Positions 17,921 to 27,365 of a stretch of DNA of 64,000 bases are shown piece after piece. The stretch's first letter is position 1, and each line of letters begins with the position of its first letter. The notes under the pieces are model-generated. The model was given only the letters and a program-made list of their open reading frames with translations. It was not told where the DNA came from and did not search any database. The position numbers and the translations under genes are program-made. Source of the DNA: Rhizobium leguminosarum (GTDB taxonomy: Bacteria; Pseudomonadota; Alphaproteobacteria; Rhizobiales; Rhizobiaceae); contig NZ_CP016286.1 of the NCBI RefSeq assembly GCF_001679785.1, positions 3,900,001-3,964,000 on the forward strand. The letters are read 5' to 3'.

Positions 17921-18697
17921 TCAGTTCGTTTTCTCGGCGAGAACAGTCCTGCATCCGCGCTCGCGGTAGCCGGCGAGAATGGCCGGATCGGCATCGTGCT
18001 CGACGACCAGGCATTCGCAATGGGCGACCGGCAGGATGCTATGGGGGGCAGCAGTGCCGAATTTCTCCGAGGTTGCAGCCACCAACACCCTTTTGCTCCT
18101 GGATGTCGCAAACCGCTTGAATTCCGCATCCTCGAAGCCGAACACCGTGATGCCGGCCTCGAGATCGACGCCGCAGGCGCCGAGAATGCAGAGATCGGGC
18201 GAAATCTGTTCCATATCCCGCAAGGCCTTGGCGCCGAGCGAACCGCCCGTCTGCCGGTCGACCATCCCGCCGATCAGAATGACGTTGACGGCAGGCTTGT
18301 CGATCAGCGCTGCGGCAATCGCCGGCGCATTCGTCGCAGCCGTGAGCGCAAGCTCGGCCGGTAATGCGTTGGCAATCGCCAGATTGGTGCTGCCGGCATC
18401 GAAAAACACGGTCGAACCGGCGGCAATCTGCTTTGCCGCAGCGCGCGCCAGCGCCTGTTTCCGGTCAGCGGCAAAGCCGATGCGTTGCGTCATGCTTCCA
18501 TGCGCCGGCGAGACCGGCAATGCACCGCCATAAACCCGCTCGCAGAGCCCTGCCGCCGCCATCTCTCGCAGATCCCGCCGCACCGTATCCTCGGAGACAC
18601 CGAATTCGAGCGCAAGCTCCGTCGCCAGCACGCGGCCATTCAGCCGCAACCTCTCGGAAATCACGCCTTGGCGCTCTCGCAACAGAAAATCCTGCAT
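17921..18697 (-). CDS. DeoR/GlpR family transcriptional regulator
   Basis: 258 residues. The N-terminal winged helix-turn-helix is RERQGVISERLRLNGRVLAT and FGVSEDTVRRDLREM; the C-terminal effector domain (DeoRC) starts around residue 75 and has FFDAGSTNLAIANALP and ILIGGMVDRQTGGSLG, typical for sensing phosphorylated sugars. The frame stays open far upstream, but homology begins at the ATG at 18697. Its AGGA site is unusually close. It is followed by the MFS gene on the same strand, a likely target. Confidence 0.9.
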   Translation of the reverse strand: MQDFLLRERQGVISERLRLNGRVLATELALEFGVSEDTVRRDLREMAAAGLCERVYGGALPVSPAHGSMTQRIGFAADRKQALARAAAKQIAAGSTVFFDAGSTNLAIANALPAELALTAATNAPAIAAALIDKPAVNVILIGGMVDRQTGGSLGAKALRDMEQISPDLCILGACGVDLEAGITVFGFEDAEFKRFATSRSKRVLVAATSEKFGTAAPHSILPVAHCECLVVEHDADPAILAGYRERGCRTVLAEKTN

Positions 18698-18880
18698 GTT
18701 CCTACCGATTCGAGACCTCATAAACCGAAAACGTGCATAACCGCTTATGATCATGCAGGCAACATGCACGGTCACACGTTTTCTGACGTTTCGAAACAAA
18801 GCTCCACCGCCAGAGCGCAAGACCTCGCTGCACGAAAAGACCATCATCCAGCTCGCCGTTTCCAACGTCTTTTTCTTGCC

Positions 18881-19156
18881 ATGACCGGCATTGCCGTTCT
18901 CTACACTTTGCAGACACCCGATATGACGCAGCTCGCCCTCCTCATCGCCACCGGCGTCGTTGCGGGCTGCGCGCAGTTCGCCCTTTTCGAAGGCATGCGC
19001 CAGGCGCCCGTCTCGGTGCTTGCGCCATTCGAATATAGCTGTCTCATCTGGGCCGATATCCCCACGCCCAATGTGGTCGTCGGCGCGGCGATGATCCTCG
19101 GCGCCGGATTGATCATCATCGTCAGCGAAAAGTTGCGCCGCCGCATCGCGGCCTGA
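18881..19156 (+). pseudogene. remnant of an EamA/DMT-family transporter (C-terminal piece with internal deletion)
   Basis: The last about 90 codons match the C-terminal half of drug/metabolite transporters: LATGVVAGCAQFALFEGMRQ, APVSVLAPFEYSCLIWA, then DIPTPNVVVGAAMILGAGL. Family members have roughly ten more residues (a LGYLIWGD-like stretch) between the last two segments. The N-terminal two thirds of the transporter are absent, so this is a doubly truncated relic. Confidence 0.65.
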
Positions 19157-19308
19157 TGCCTGTTTCTGCAGGATTCGTGATTCAGACGGCCGCTTGAGAA
19201 AAATATTTGCAGTTGCTGCTTTTATTCGCAGTTTTCTACGCTTCCGGCGCCCTAATTTTCTGCAAACTATCCCCACCCGATGACAACCTCCCAAGGATGG
19301 ATAAAACA

Positions 19309-20082
19309 ATGAACTGGTTGAAAACCGTCGCCGCCGCTGCTCTCATTCAGGCTGCAGCCCTGCTGCCTGCCCATGCCGATGAAAATCTCGCCGCCATCAA
19401 ATCGGCCGGCGTCTTCAAGATCGGCACCGAAGGCACCTATGCGCCCTTCACCTACCATGACGAAAGCGGCAAGCTCGTCGGCTTCGATGTCGAGATCGGC
19501 GAAGCCATCGCCGCCAAGCTCGGCGTCAAGGCCGAATTCGTCGAAGGCAAGTGGGATGGCCTGATCGCCGGTCTCGACGCCAAGCGCTACGACACCGTCA
19601 TCAACCAGGTCGGCATCACCGAGACCCGCAAGCAGAAATACGATTTCTCCGAGCCTTATATCGCCTCCAAGGCCGTGTTGATCGCCCGCGACGGCGACGA
19701 CAGCATCAAGTCCTTCGCCGATCTGAAGGGCAAGAAGGCCGCCCAGTCGCTGACCAGCAACTTCGGCAAGCTCGCAACCGAAGCCGGTGCCGAACTCGTC
19801 GGCACCGACGGTTTCGATCAATCGATCCAGTTGGTATTGACCAAGCGCGCCGACGCCACGATCAACGACAGCCTCTCCTTCCTCGATTTCAAGAAGCACA
19901 AGCCGGACGCGCCGGTAAAGATCGTCGCCGAGCAGGAAAATGCCGATTACTCCGGCATCATCATCCGCAAGAACGAGCCGGAGCTTCTGGCCGAAATCAA
20001 CAAGGCGCTTGCCGACATCAAGTCCGACGGCACTTACAAGAAGATCGCCGACAAATATTTCGGCCAGGACGTTTCCAAGTAA
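19309..20082 (+). CDS. polar amino-acid ABC transporter substrate-binding protein
   Basis: 257-residue periplasmic protein of the SBP_bac_3 family. The signal peptide is WLKTVAAAALIQAAALLPAHA with cleavage after AHA. The mature part has GTEGTYAPFTYHDESGKLVGFDVE and GITETRKQKYDFSEPY, as in FliY/TcyJ-like cystine and other polar amino-acid binders. The ATG at 19309 is chosen because AAGGA overlaps an earlier ATG at 19297. It is first gene of a binding protein - permease - ATPase operon. Cystine is a guess from family resemblance. Confidence 0.9.
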   Translation: MNWLKTVAAAALIQAAALLPAHADENLAAIKSAGVFKIGTEGTYAPFTYHDESGKLVGFDVEIGEAIAAKLGVKAEFVEGKWDGLIAGLDAKRYDTVINQVGITETRKQKYDFSEPYIASKAVLIARDGDDSIKSFADLKGKKAAQSLTSNFGKLATEAGAELVGTDGFDQSIQLVLTKRADATINDSLSFLDFKKHKPDAPVKIVAEQENADYSGIIIRKNEPELLAEINKALADIKSDGTYKKIADKYFGQDVSK

Positions 20083-20093
20083 TTTAGACCGCT

Positions 20094-20128
20094 TCCCAAC
20101 CCCTCCCCACAAGGGGAGGGGGTTGGGA
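20094..20128. repeat. intergenic palindrome in the amino-acid ABC operon, copy 1
   Basis: Hairpin with CCCAACCCCTCCCC and GGGGAGGGGGTTGGG around ACAA, 11 bp after the binding-protein stop. With its inverted partner at 20205-20240 it forms a structured spacer that may stabilise the upstream mRNA. Confidence 0.75.
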
Positions 20129-20204
20129 TGCTGCCGTTCACATCTCAAAACAGCCTCCCAGCCAACAGTACGGTCGCTATTTGGTGCGCCGGGGCCTCCT
20201 ATTA

Positions 20205-20240
20205 GCCCCTCCCCCTTGTGGGGAGGGGTTGGGGAGGGGT
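20205..20240. repeat. intergenic palindrome in the amino-acid ABC operon, copy 2
   Basis: Second copy of the CCCCTCCCC-TTGTG-GGGAGGGG palindrome with an extra GGGGAGGGG. Related elements are common between rhizobial genes. Confidence 0.75.
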
Positions 20241-20280
20241 ATTCCACTTCAACGGCCCAACCCGACCAGAAGGAACGCCC

Positions 20281-20961
20281 TTGCCGCACTGGCTCCAACT
20301 GATGGCGGAATCGCTCCCCTCGCTCCTCTGGGCGGGGTTGATCTTCACCATTCCGCTGACCCTGCTATCCTTCGCCTTCGGCCTGACGCTTGGGCTCGCC
20401 ACCGCGATCGCCCGGCTCTTCGGGCCGATGCCGCTGTCCGCCATCGCGCGCTTCTATGTCTGGGTCATTCGCGGCACGCCGCTGCTTGTGCAGCTCTTCG
20501 TCATCTTCTACGGCCTGCCGAGCCTCGGCATCCTGCTCGATGCCTTTCCAGCCGCCCTCATCGGCTTCACGCTGAATATCGGCGCCTATAGCTCCGAGAT
20601 CATCCGCGCCGTCATTTCCTCGGTACCGAAGGGCCAGTGGGAAGCCGCCTATTCGATCGGCATGAGCTGGCGCCAGGCGATGAGCCGCACCATCCTGCCG
20701 CAGGCCGCCCGCGTCGCCGTGCCACCTTTGTCGAACACCTTCATCTCGCTGGTCAAAGACACCTCGCTTGCCGCTGCCATCACCGTGCCCGAGCTGTTCC
20801 AGGCCGCACAGCGCATCGTCGCCACCACCTATGAGCCGTTGATCCTCTATATCGAGGCAGCGCTGGTCTATCTCGTCCTGAGCTCCGTCCTCTCGCAGCT
20901 GCAGGTGCGGCTGGAACGCCGCTTCGCGCGGTACGGCGGCATGCTGGAGGCAAATGCATGA
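20281..20961 (+). CDS. polar amino-acid ABC transporter permease
   Basis: 226-residue inner-membrane permease of the HisMQ type with about five helices. The EAA-type loop is EAAYSIGMSWRQAMSRTILP, and GTPLLVQLFVIFYGLP is typical of the family. The TTG at 20281 has AAGGA seven bases upstream and is preferred over the ATG at 20302, which has no site. The stop overlaps the ATPase start by four bases, so translation is coupled. Confidence 0.9.
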   Translation: MPHWLQLMAESLPSLLWAGLIFTIPLTLLSFAFGLTLGLATAIARLFGPMPLSAIARFYVWVIRGTPLLVQLFVIFYGLPSLGILLDAFPAALIGFTLNIGAYSSEIIRAVISSVPKGQWEAAYSIGMSWRQAMSRTILPQAARVAVPPLSNTFISLVKDTSLAAAITVPELFQAAQRIVATTYEPLILYIEAALVYLVLSSVLSQLQVRLERRFARYGGMLEANA

Positions 20962-21719
20962 TCGAGCTTGCCAACATCGAAAAGCGTTTCGGCGACGCCG
21001 TCATCCTCAAGGATATCAGCATCCGCATCCCCGAAGGCAGCGTCACCGCGCTGGTTGGGCCTTCGGGCGGCGGCAAGAGCACGCTGCTGCGCTGCATCAA
21101 CCTGCTCGAAATTCCAACCGCCGGCTCCATCCGCCTCGGAGAGGAAACGCTGGCCTTTGCGCCGGGCAAACGAACGAGCTGGCCGGCGATCCAGAAGATC
21201 CGCCGCCAGACCGGCATGGTCTTCCAGAACTTCCAGCTCTTTCCGCATCAGACCGCGATCGAGAATGTCATGGAAGGCCTGGTGACGGTGCTGAGATGGC
21301 CGAGGCCAAAAGCTCGCGAGCGTGCGATGGAATTGCTGACCAAGGTCGGCATGACCCACAAGGCCGATGCCTGGCCTTCGACGCTGTCGGGCGGCCAGCA
21401 GCAGCGCGTCGCGATCGCCCGCGCGCTGGCGCCCTCGCCGCGCGTGCTTCTGTGCGACGAGCCGACATCCGCCCTCGATCCCGAGCTTTCGGCCGAAGTG
21501 GTCGATGTGCTGGGCCAACTTGCCAGCGAAGGCACGACGATGGTGATGGCGACCCACGATCTCCGGCTCGCCTCGAAGATCGCCAATGACGTGGTTTTCC
21601 TGGAAGCCGGCAGCGTGGTGGAAACGGGCAGCGCCAGAGCGATCTTCAGCGCGCCGGAGCGCGAACGCACCAAACGTTTCATCTCGACGATCAACGCCGC
21701 CCATACTTACGATATCTGA
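20958..21719 (+). CDS. polar amino-acid ABC transporter ATP-binding protein
   Basis: 253-residue ATPase. Walker A GPSGGGKST, Q-loop MVFQNFQLFPHQT, signature LSGGQQQ, Walker B VLLCDEPTSALD and the His switch ATHD are all intact. GlnQ/TcyN-like, it energises the permease encoded just upstream. It is last gene of the operon and is followed by a palindromic repeat cluster. Confidence 0.93.
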   Translation: MIELANIEKRFGDAVILKDISIRIPEGSVTALVGPSGGGKSTLLRCINLLEIPTAGSIRLGEETLAFAPGKRTSWPAIQKIRRQTGMVFQNFQLFPHQTAIENVMEGLVTVLRWPRPKARERAMELLTKVGMTHKADAWPSTLSGGQQQRVAIARALAPSPRVLLCDEPTSALDPELSAEVVDVLGQLASEGTTMVMATHDLRLASKIANDVVFLEAGSVVETGSARAIFSAPERERTKRFISTINAAHTYDI

Positions 21720-21721
21720 GC

Positions 21722-21840
21722 TAGAGGATGATGCCGAAAAGTGTGAGCGGTTTTCGGACGACATCATGCTCTATTTCTTTGATTTAGATCCGGATTCAGA
21801 TTTTAGGCTGACCTGGCCTAAAATCATCCGGATCCATTGC
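21722..21840. repeat. composite rhizobial palindromic repeat element
   Basis: Two adjoining palindromes. 21727-21773 is nearly the same as the element at 12383-12430. 21787-21834 pairs GATCCGGAT...TTTTAGGC with GCCTAAAA...ATCCGGATC. The element fills the gap between the convergent ABC ATPase and FMN reductase genes. Confidence 0.75.
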
Positions 21841-21867
21841 CGGGATCCGGCATTGCTGGAACTCCAA

Positions 21868-22440
21868 TCAGGAGGCCGTGACGACCGCGCGCGCCGCCTT
21901 CAGCGCATTGCCCCACCAGGTGAGCTGGTCGAGTTGGTTCTTCGCCGCTTCGTTGAGATGCGCGTAATCGCTGAGGCTCTTGCCTTCCTTGAGGACGCCG
22001 AGATATTCGCCAAGCGCGATATGCACGCCGGTTTTCACTGAAGCCGCCCCCATTTCCACGAAGATCAGCCGGAGATGCTCGACCGCACGTGCGCCGCCGA
22101 CGCCGCCGTAACCGACGAAGCCGACCGGCTTGTGGATGAACTCGCCGAGGTCGATGGCGTTCTTCAGAACCGCCGTCGGAGCGTGATTGTACTCGGCGAC
22201 GGTGAAAATGAAGCCGTCGAATTCACGCAGCTTCTTTTTCCAGCGCTCCGCCGTCTCGCTTTCAGCGGTCGTCGCGCGCTGCTCGCCGAAAAAATGCATG
22301 GGGTAGTTGAGCAGGTCGAGAACCTCGACCTCGATGTCCTGCCGTTCGCCGGCGATAGCGGCAATCCACTTGGCCGGATGCTCGGCAAAACGGCCAATAC
22401 GCGTGCTGCCGACGATGACGGCAATCTTCAACTTGCTCAT
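21868..22440 (-). CDS. NADPH-dependent FMN reductase family protein
   Basis: 190-residue flavodoxin-fold protein. The FMN phosphate loop is IVGSTRIGRFAEHPAKW, and the AEYNHAPTAVLKNAID segment is the conserved flavin-binding region of NAD(P)H-FMN reductases / azoreductase-like proteins. The start is the ATG at 22440; an ATG nine bases earlier abuts the AGGA site. No operon partner. The physiological substrate is unknown. Confidence 0.88.
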   Translation of the reverse strand: MSKLKIAVIVGSTRIGRFAEHPAKWIAAIAGERQDIEVEVLDLLNYPMHFFGEQRATTAESETAERWKKKLREFDGFIFTVAEYNHAPTAVLKNAIDLGEFIHKPVGFVGYGGVGGARAVEHLRLIFVEMGAASVKTGVHIALGEYLGVLKEGKSLSDYAHLNEAAKNQLDQLTWWGNALKAARAVVTAS

Positions 22441-22610
22441 GGGTATCATTTCCTGATGGGTCTTGGGGGCGGATAATGGGAGCGCAACTTTATGAGAAAG
22501 CCTCCGCGCCGGGCAAGGCACGAAGGCTTCGAAAAATCAGCTTTTTGACAGGCCGATCGTACACAATCGAGTGAATGGAGCCCGCACGCCAAGTCGGCCG
22601 ATGGGCGCCT

Positions 22611-25600
22611 TCAGCCTGCGTAGACGACGAGCAGATCCTTGGCATCGATCTGATCGCCGGCCCGCACCAGTACTTCGGAAATCGTCCCATCCTTTTCCGC
22701 ATGCAGCGCCGTTTCCATCTTCATCGCTTCGATGGAGACGAGCACGTCGCCGGCATTGACGGCCTGGCCGGGCGAGACGAAGACACGGCTGATGACACCC
22801 GGCATCGGCGCGCCGACATGAACGGCGTTGCCTGGTTCGGCCTTGCGGCGGACGGCCGCACCCGTCGCCCCGTGGGCCCGGTCCGGCACCTTGATGCGGC
22901 GCGGCTGGCCGTTGAGCTCGAAGAAGATGGTCACCATGCCTTGGCTGTCGGTGGCGCTCATCGCCTGGTTGACAATGACGAGCGTCTTGCCGCGCTCGAT
23001 GTCGGCAAACAGTTCCTCGCCGTCCTTGAGACCGTAGAAATAGGCGGGTGTCGGCAGCACCGAGACCGGTCCGTAGGTATCGGAGGCGAGCGCGAAGTCG
23101 GTGAAGACCTTCGGATACATCAGATAGGAAGCGAATTCGAAGTCGCTGACCTCGCGCTCGAGTTTCGTCTCGATGACTTTGCGCTCCGCATCGAGATCAG
23201 CCTCCTTGAGCAGCGAGCCGGGGCGCACGGTATAGGGCTTGTCGCCCTTCAGCGCCTTCTTCTGCAGCGCTTCGGGCCATCCTGACGGCGGCTGGCCGAG
23301 ATCGCCCTTCAGCATCGAGACCACCGATTCCGGGAAGGAGACTTCCTTGTCGGTGCTGACGACGTCGGCAACCGTCAGGTCCTGGGACACCATCATCAGC
23401 GCCATGTCGCCGACGACCTTGGAAGACGGCGTCACCTTGACGATATCGCCGAACATCTGGTTGGCGTCGGCATAGGCCTGCGCGACCTGATGCCAGCGGG
23501 TCTCGAGCCCGAGCGAGCGGGCCTGTTCCTTGAGGTTAGTGAACTGGCCACCCGGCATTTCGTGCAGATAGACTTCGGATGCCGGGCCCCTCAGATCGCT
23601 TTCGAAGGCGGCATATTGGTTCCGCGCCGCTTCCCAATAGAAGGAGATGCGGCGGATCCATTCCGGATCGAGGCCCGGATCACGTTCCGTGCCGCGCAGC
23701 GCCTCGACGATCGAGCCGAGACAGGGCTGCGAGGTATTGCCGGACAGCGCATCCATGGCGGCATCGACGGCATCGACGCCGGCATCGACGGCGGCAAGAA
23801 CGGTCGCGGCCGCAATACCCGATGTATCATGCGTGTGGAAATGGATCGGCAGGCTGGTCGCCTCGCGCAGCGCCTTGAACAGAACCTTCGCAGCCGCAGG
23901 TTTGAGAAGGCCCGCCATATCCTTGAGCGCGATGATATGCGCCCCCGCCTTCTCGAGTTCGACCGCAAGGTCGGTGTAGTATTTCAGATCGTATTTCGGA
24001 CGGGCCGAGTTCAGGATATCGCCGGTATAGCAGATCGCCGCCTCGCAGAGCTTGTTCTCCTCGGCAATGGCATCCATCGAGACGCGCATGTTCTCGACCC
24101 AGTTCAGGCAGTCGAAGACGCGGAAGAGATCGATGCCGCCCCTGGCCGCCTGGCGGACGAAATATTTGACGACATTGTCGGGATAATTGGTGTAGCCGAC
24201 GCCGTTGGCGCCGCGCAGCAGCATCTGCAGCAGAAGGTTCGGCGCGCCCTCGCGGATCAGCGCCAGGCGCTCCCACGGGTCCTCGGTCAGAAAGCGCATG
24301 GAGACGTCGAAGGTCGCGCCGCCCCAGCATTCGAGCGACAAAAGGTTCGGCAGCGCATGCGCATAGGTGTCGGCAATGCGGGCGATGTCATAGGTGCGCA
24401 TGCGGGTGGCGAGCAGCGACTGATGGCCGTCGCGCATCGTCGTGTCGGTCAAAAGCACGCGCTTCTCGTTGCGCATCCATTCGCCGAATTTCTTCGGGCC
24501 GAGCGTGTCGAGGAGCTGCTTCGTACCATCCTTGATCGCATTGCCGTTGGCGTAGGGAACCACCGGCTCGGCCGCATTTTCCAGCGGCCTCGGCCTGTCC
24601 TTCGCCTCGGGATGGCCATTGACGGTGACGTCGGCGAGGTAGGTCAGCAGCTTCGTGGCGCGATCCTGGCGCTTGACCTGCTGGAAGAGTTCCGGCGTCG
24701 TGTCGATGAAGCGTGTCGTGTAGCTGTTATCCCTGAACTTCGGATGGCCGATGATCGCTTCGAGGAAGGTCAGGTTGGTTGCCACGCCGCGAATGCGGAA
24801 TTCGCGCAGCGCCCGGTCCATGCGGGCGATCGCTTCGGACGGATTGGGCGCCCATGCCGTGACCTTGACGAGAAGCGGATCATAAAAGCGGGTGATGATC
24901 GCGCCCGAATAGGAGGTGCCACCATCGAGGCGGATGCCGAAACCGGACGCCGAACGATAGGCGGTGATGCGGCCGTAATCCGGAATGAAATTATGCTCCG
25001 GATCTTCCGTGGTGATGCGGCACTGCAGCGCATGGCCGTTGAGACGGATATCCTCCTGGCGCGGCACGCCCGATTCCGGCGTCCCGATCGCAAAGCCGTC
25101 GAGAATGTGGATCTGCGCTTTGACGATATCGATGCCGGTGACGACTTCGGTCACCGTATGCTCGACCTGGATGCGCGGATTGACTTCGATGAAGTAGAAT
25201 TTGCCGGTATCGGCATCCATCAGATATTCGACGGTACCGGCGCCGATATAATTGGTCGCGGCCGCGATCTTCAGCGAATAGGCGGCGAGTTCCTGGCGCT
25301 GCGCCTCCGAGAGATAGGGCGCCGGTGCGCGCTCGACGACCTTCTGGTTGCGGCGCTGGATCGAGCAGTCACGCTCGAAGAGATGCACGACATTGCCATG
25401 CGTATCGCCGAGAACCTGGCTTTCGACGTGTCGGGCGCGCTCGACGAGCTTTTCCAGATAGACCTCGTCCTTGCCGAAGGCCGCCATCGCCTCGCGTTTG
25501 GCTTCCGTCACCTCGCGGGCGAGATCCTTTGGATCGCGGATCGCGCGCATGCCGCGCCCGCCGCCGCCCCAGGAGGCCTTCAGCATGACGGGGTAGCCGA

Positions 25601-26075
25601 TCCCGTCCGCCATCTTCGCCACTTCGGCCATGTCCTCCGGCAACGGCCCGGTGGCCGGCACCACGGGAACGCCGACCGAGATCGCCAGGTTACGCGCTGC
25701 GACCTTGTTGCCGAGCTGGCGCATCGTATCGGCCTTCGGGCCGATGAAGATGATGCCGGCCTTGTTGCAGGCATCGACGAATTCCGGGCTTTCCGACAGC
25801 AGGCCATAGCCGGGATGGATGGCATCGGCGCCGGAGAGTTTAGCAACGCGGATCACCTCCTCGATCGACAGATAGCTCTCGATCGGGCCCATGTCCTTGG
25901 AAAGATGCGGGCCGCGGCCGACCTGGTAGCTCTCGTCCGCCTTGAAGCGGTGCAGCGCCAGCTTGTCCTCTTCCGCCCAGATCGCCACGGTTTTTATTCC
26001 AAGCTCGTTGGCCGCGCGGAACACGCGAATGGCAATTTCAGAGCGATTGGCAACGAGAATCTTGGAAATGGGCAA
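22611..26075 (-). CDS. pyc: pyruvate carboxylase
   Basis: 1154-residue biotin enzyme carboxylating pyruvate to oxaloacetate, feeding the TCA cycle. Order: biotin carboxylase (ILVANRSEIAIRVFRAANEL at the N-terminus, ASWGGGGRGMR ATP-grasp loop, EVNPRIQVEHTVTE); carboxyltransferase TIM barrel (LLTDTTMRDGHQSLLATRMR, FHTHDTSGIAAAT, metal ligands including the carbamylated-Lys region KDMAGLLKP); and the biotin carrier domain with EAMKMET near residue 1119. Length and sequence are very close to the structurally characterised R. etli enzyme. TTG start with GAGGAG about six bases upstream. Confidence 0.98.
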   Translation of the reverse strand: MPISKILVANRSEIAIRVFRAANELGIKTVAIWAEEDKLALHRFKADESYQVGRGPHLSKDMGPIESYLSIEEVIRVAKLSGADAIHPGYGLLSESPEFVDACNKAGIIFIGPKADTMRQLGNKVAARNLAISVGVPVVPATGPLPEDMAEVAKMADGIGYPVMLKASWGGGGRGMRAIRDPKDLAREVTEAKREAMAAFGKDEVYLEKLVERARHVESQVLGDTHGNVVHLFERDCSIQRRNQKVVERAPAPYLSEAQRQELAAYSLKIAAATNYIGAGTVEYLMDADTGKFYFIEVNPRIQVEHTVTEVVTGIDIVKAQIHILDGFAIGTPESGVPRQEDIRLNGHALQCRITTEDPEHNFIPDYGRITAYRSASGFGIRLDGGTSYSGAIITRFYDPLLVKVTAWAPNPSEAIARMDRALREFRIRGVATNLTFLEAIIGHPKFRDNSYTTRFIDTTPELFQQVKRQDRATKLLTYLADVTVNGHPEAKDRPRPLENAAEPVVPYANGNAIKDGTKQLLDTLGPKKFGEWMRNEKRVLLTDTTMRDGHQSLLATRMRTYDIARIADTYAHALPNLLSLECWGGATFDVSMRFLTEDPWERLALIREGAPNLLLQMLLRGANGVGYTNYPDNVVKYFVRQAARGGIDLFRVFDCLNWVENMRVSMDAIAEENKLCEAAICYTGDILNSARPKYDLKYYTDLAVELEKAGAHIIALKDMAGLLKPAAAKVLFKALREATSLPIHFHTHDTSGIAAATVLAAVDAGVDAVDAAMDALSGNTSQPCLGSIVEALRGTERDPGLDPEWIRRISFYWEAARNQYAAFESDLRGPASEVYLHEMPGGQFTNLKEQARSLGLETRWHQVAQAYADANQMFGDIVKVTPSSKVVGDMALMMVSQDLTVADVVSTDKEVSFPESVVSMLKGDLGQPPSGWPEALQKKALKGDKPYTVRPGSLLKEADLDAERKVIETKLEREVSDFEFASYLMYPKVFTDFALASDTYGPVSVLPTPAYFYGLKDGEELFADIERGKTLVIVNQAMSATDSQGMVTIFFELNGQPRRIKVPDRAHGATGAAVRRKAEPGNAVHVGAPMPGVISRVFVSPGQAVNAGDVLVSIEAMKMETALHAEKDGTISEVLVRAGDQIDAKDLLVVYAG

Positions 26076-26194
26076 AACGGTCTCCTCAGACGTTCAGACG
26101 CGGGAATGCTGCACCCGCGAAGGAAATTCTTAACTTCTTGTCACAGAAAGTTCAATTTATCTTGCGACTGCGAAATGCAATTTTTCGACATGCT

Positions 26195-26295
26195 GAAGCA
26201 ATTCCAGGAAAAGTGCGAAGCGGTTTCCGTCCGGACTTGCGTAAAAAATAAAAGCAGAGCGGTTTCGCTTCGATGAGAAGCGGAATTGCTCTAAC
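26195..26295. repeat. RIME-like rhizobial intergenic repeat
   Basis: About 100 bp beginning GCAATTCCAGGAAAAGTGCG, with AGCGGTTTCCGTCCGGA and a second palindrome AGCGGTTTCGCTT...AAGCGGAATTGCTCT. This layout of two palindromes is like the Rhizobium intergenic mosaic elements. Its end overlaps the stop codon of the LuxR gene, and pyc starts 120 bp away. Confidence 0.7.
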
Positions 26296-27046
26296 TTATC
26301 AGGCCATGACGGAAGGCAAGCGCTACCGCCTGCTGCCTGTTTTTCGCCTTCAGCTTGTCCTGCAGGCCGTTCATATACCAGTCGACGGTGTGGTTTGAGA
26401 TCTTCAGCATCTTGCTGATCTCCATCGACGTCATGCCTTCGGCGAGATAATGCAGGATTTCCATCTCGCGCCGCGTCAGCGGCGTGTCGGCCGGGAGCAC
26501 GGTTTCCAGTGCCTGCGCCTCGCCTTTCAGATCGAGCAACCGCCAGAAGGCCTTGCGCGCCACCGCCTCCAGCAATGCGATTTCCACCGGCGACAGGTCG
26601 ATCGGCTTGCCGGCGAGACTGAGGCTGGCGAGAGTGCCGTTGCGTCCGTGGATCGGAAAGATGTAACCGTCCTCCAACCCGTGCCCAAAGGCATCGACCA
26701 TCATCTGCTCCATACGGCGCTGGTGGGTATCCTTGTGGAAGGCCGCCATCGCCTCTCGCCAGCCGAAAGGCCGCTGCGCGTGGGCGAGATAGCGCACCAT
26801 CGGATCGATCAGAGCATATTTTTTCGCGGCATATATCTGCGGCCATTGTTCCGGCCAGCGGCCGGCAAGCGCCGCAGCCCAAAGCTCCGGATTCTGCTGT
26901 ACCGGGCTCTGCGGCAAATGGCGCAGCAGGCCGTAATATTCGAAGCCGCAACCGTGGAGGACCTGCTCCAACTCGGTGACGACGGCTTCAGGGTTTGAGC
27001 ATTCTTCCAGAATTACAAGCAATTGAATTAACGAATTAATTTTCAC
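26291..27046 (-). CDS. expR: LuxR-family quorum-sensing regulator (ExpR-like)
   Basis: 251 residues. The N-terminal autoinducer-binding domain spans about residues 20-165 (WPQIYAAKKYALIDPMV has the Trp/Tyr/Asp pattern of acyl-homoserine-lactone binding). The C-terminal LuxR helix-turn-helix is LTRREMEILHYLAEGMTSME and ISKMLKISNHTVDWYMNGLQ. No lasI/cinI-type synthase is nearby, so it is a LuxR solo here. The position between pyc and ndvA is that of expR in Sinorhizobium and Rhizobium, which is the basis for the symbol. Confidence 0.8.
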   Translation of the reverse strand: MKINSLIQLLVILEECSNPEAVVTELEQVLHGCGFEYYGLLRHLPQSPVQQNPELWAAALAGRWPEQWPQIYAAKKYALIDPMVRYLAHAQRPFGWREAMAAFHKDTHQRRMEQMMVDAFGHGLEDGYIFPIHGRNGTLASLSLAGKPIDLSPVEIALLEAVARKAFWRLLDLKGEAQALETVLPADTPLTRREMEILHYLAEGMTSMEISKMLKISNHTVDWYMNGLQDKLKAKNRQQAVALAFRHGLIS

Positions 27047-27365
27047 AAATATGCCCCTTGCCCGGACCTGATGCCCGCATGAGGCCGTCGGCGGCTGGTC
27101 AAGCTGGTCGCGAAACGGTCTTCAATAAATGCAGTCTGTAATTTAATGCTGCGCTAAACATTTAATAAAATGCAAGCGCAAATTGTCGCGAGATATAGCC
27201 GAACGGCAATTTCGGCGCCATAGCCATCTCGTCGCGTCTGCAATAATACGATCGTATCAATCGTCACATCGGTCGAACTCTGAATACGCCGTTAATCGCC
27301 CGTTCAGGTAGCCTTTTGTAGCATCGCATCATCCCGTTTTTCGCAGATGCACAAGAGGTTTCAAC
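27047..27365. promoter_or_regulatory. divergent promoter region expR / ndvA
   Basis: About 320 bp with no ORF, AT-rich around 27010-27180, between divergent genes. It must contain both promoters. I could not define individual operators with confidence. Confidence 0.4.

Noticed and set aside
18698..19309. Upstream extension of the DeoR-family frame
   Set aside because: It overlaps the EamA relic in antisense and lacks regulator homology; DeoR proteins begin with the helix-turn-helix at 18697.
23490..26276. 928-codon open frame on the plus strand
   Set aside because: It is antisense to pyc throughout; the minus-strand product is a complete, highly conserved enzyme. Long antisense frames are expected at this GC content and codon bias.
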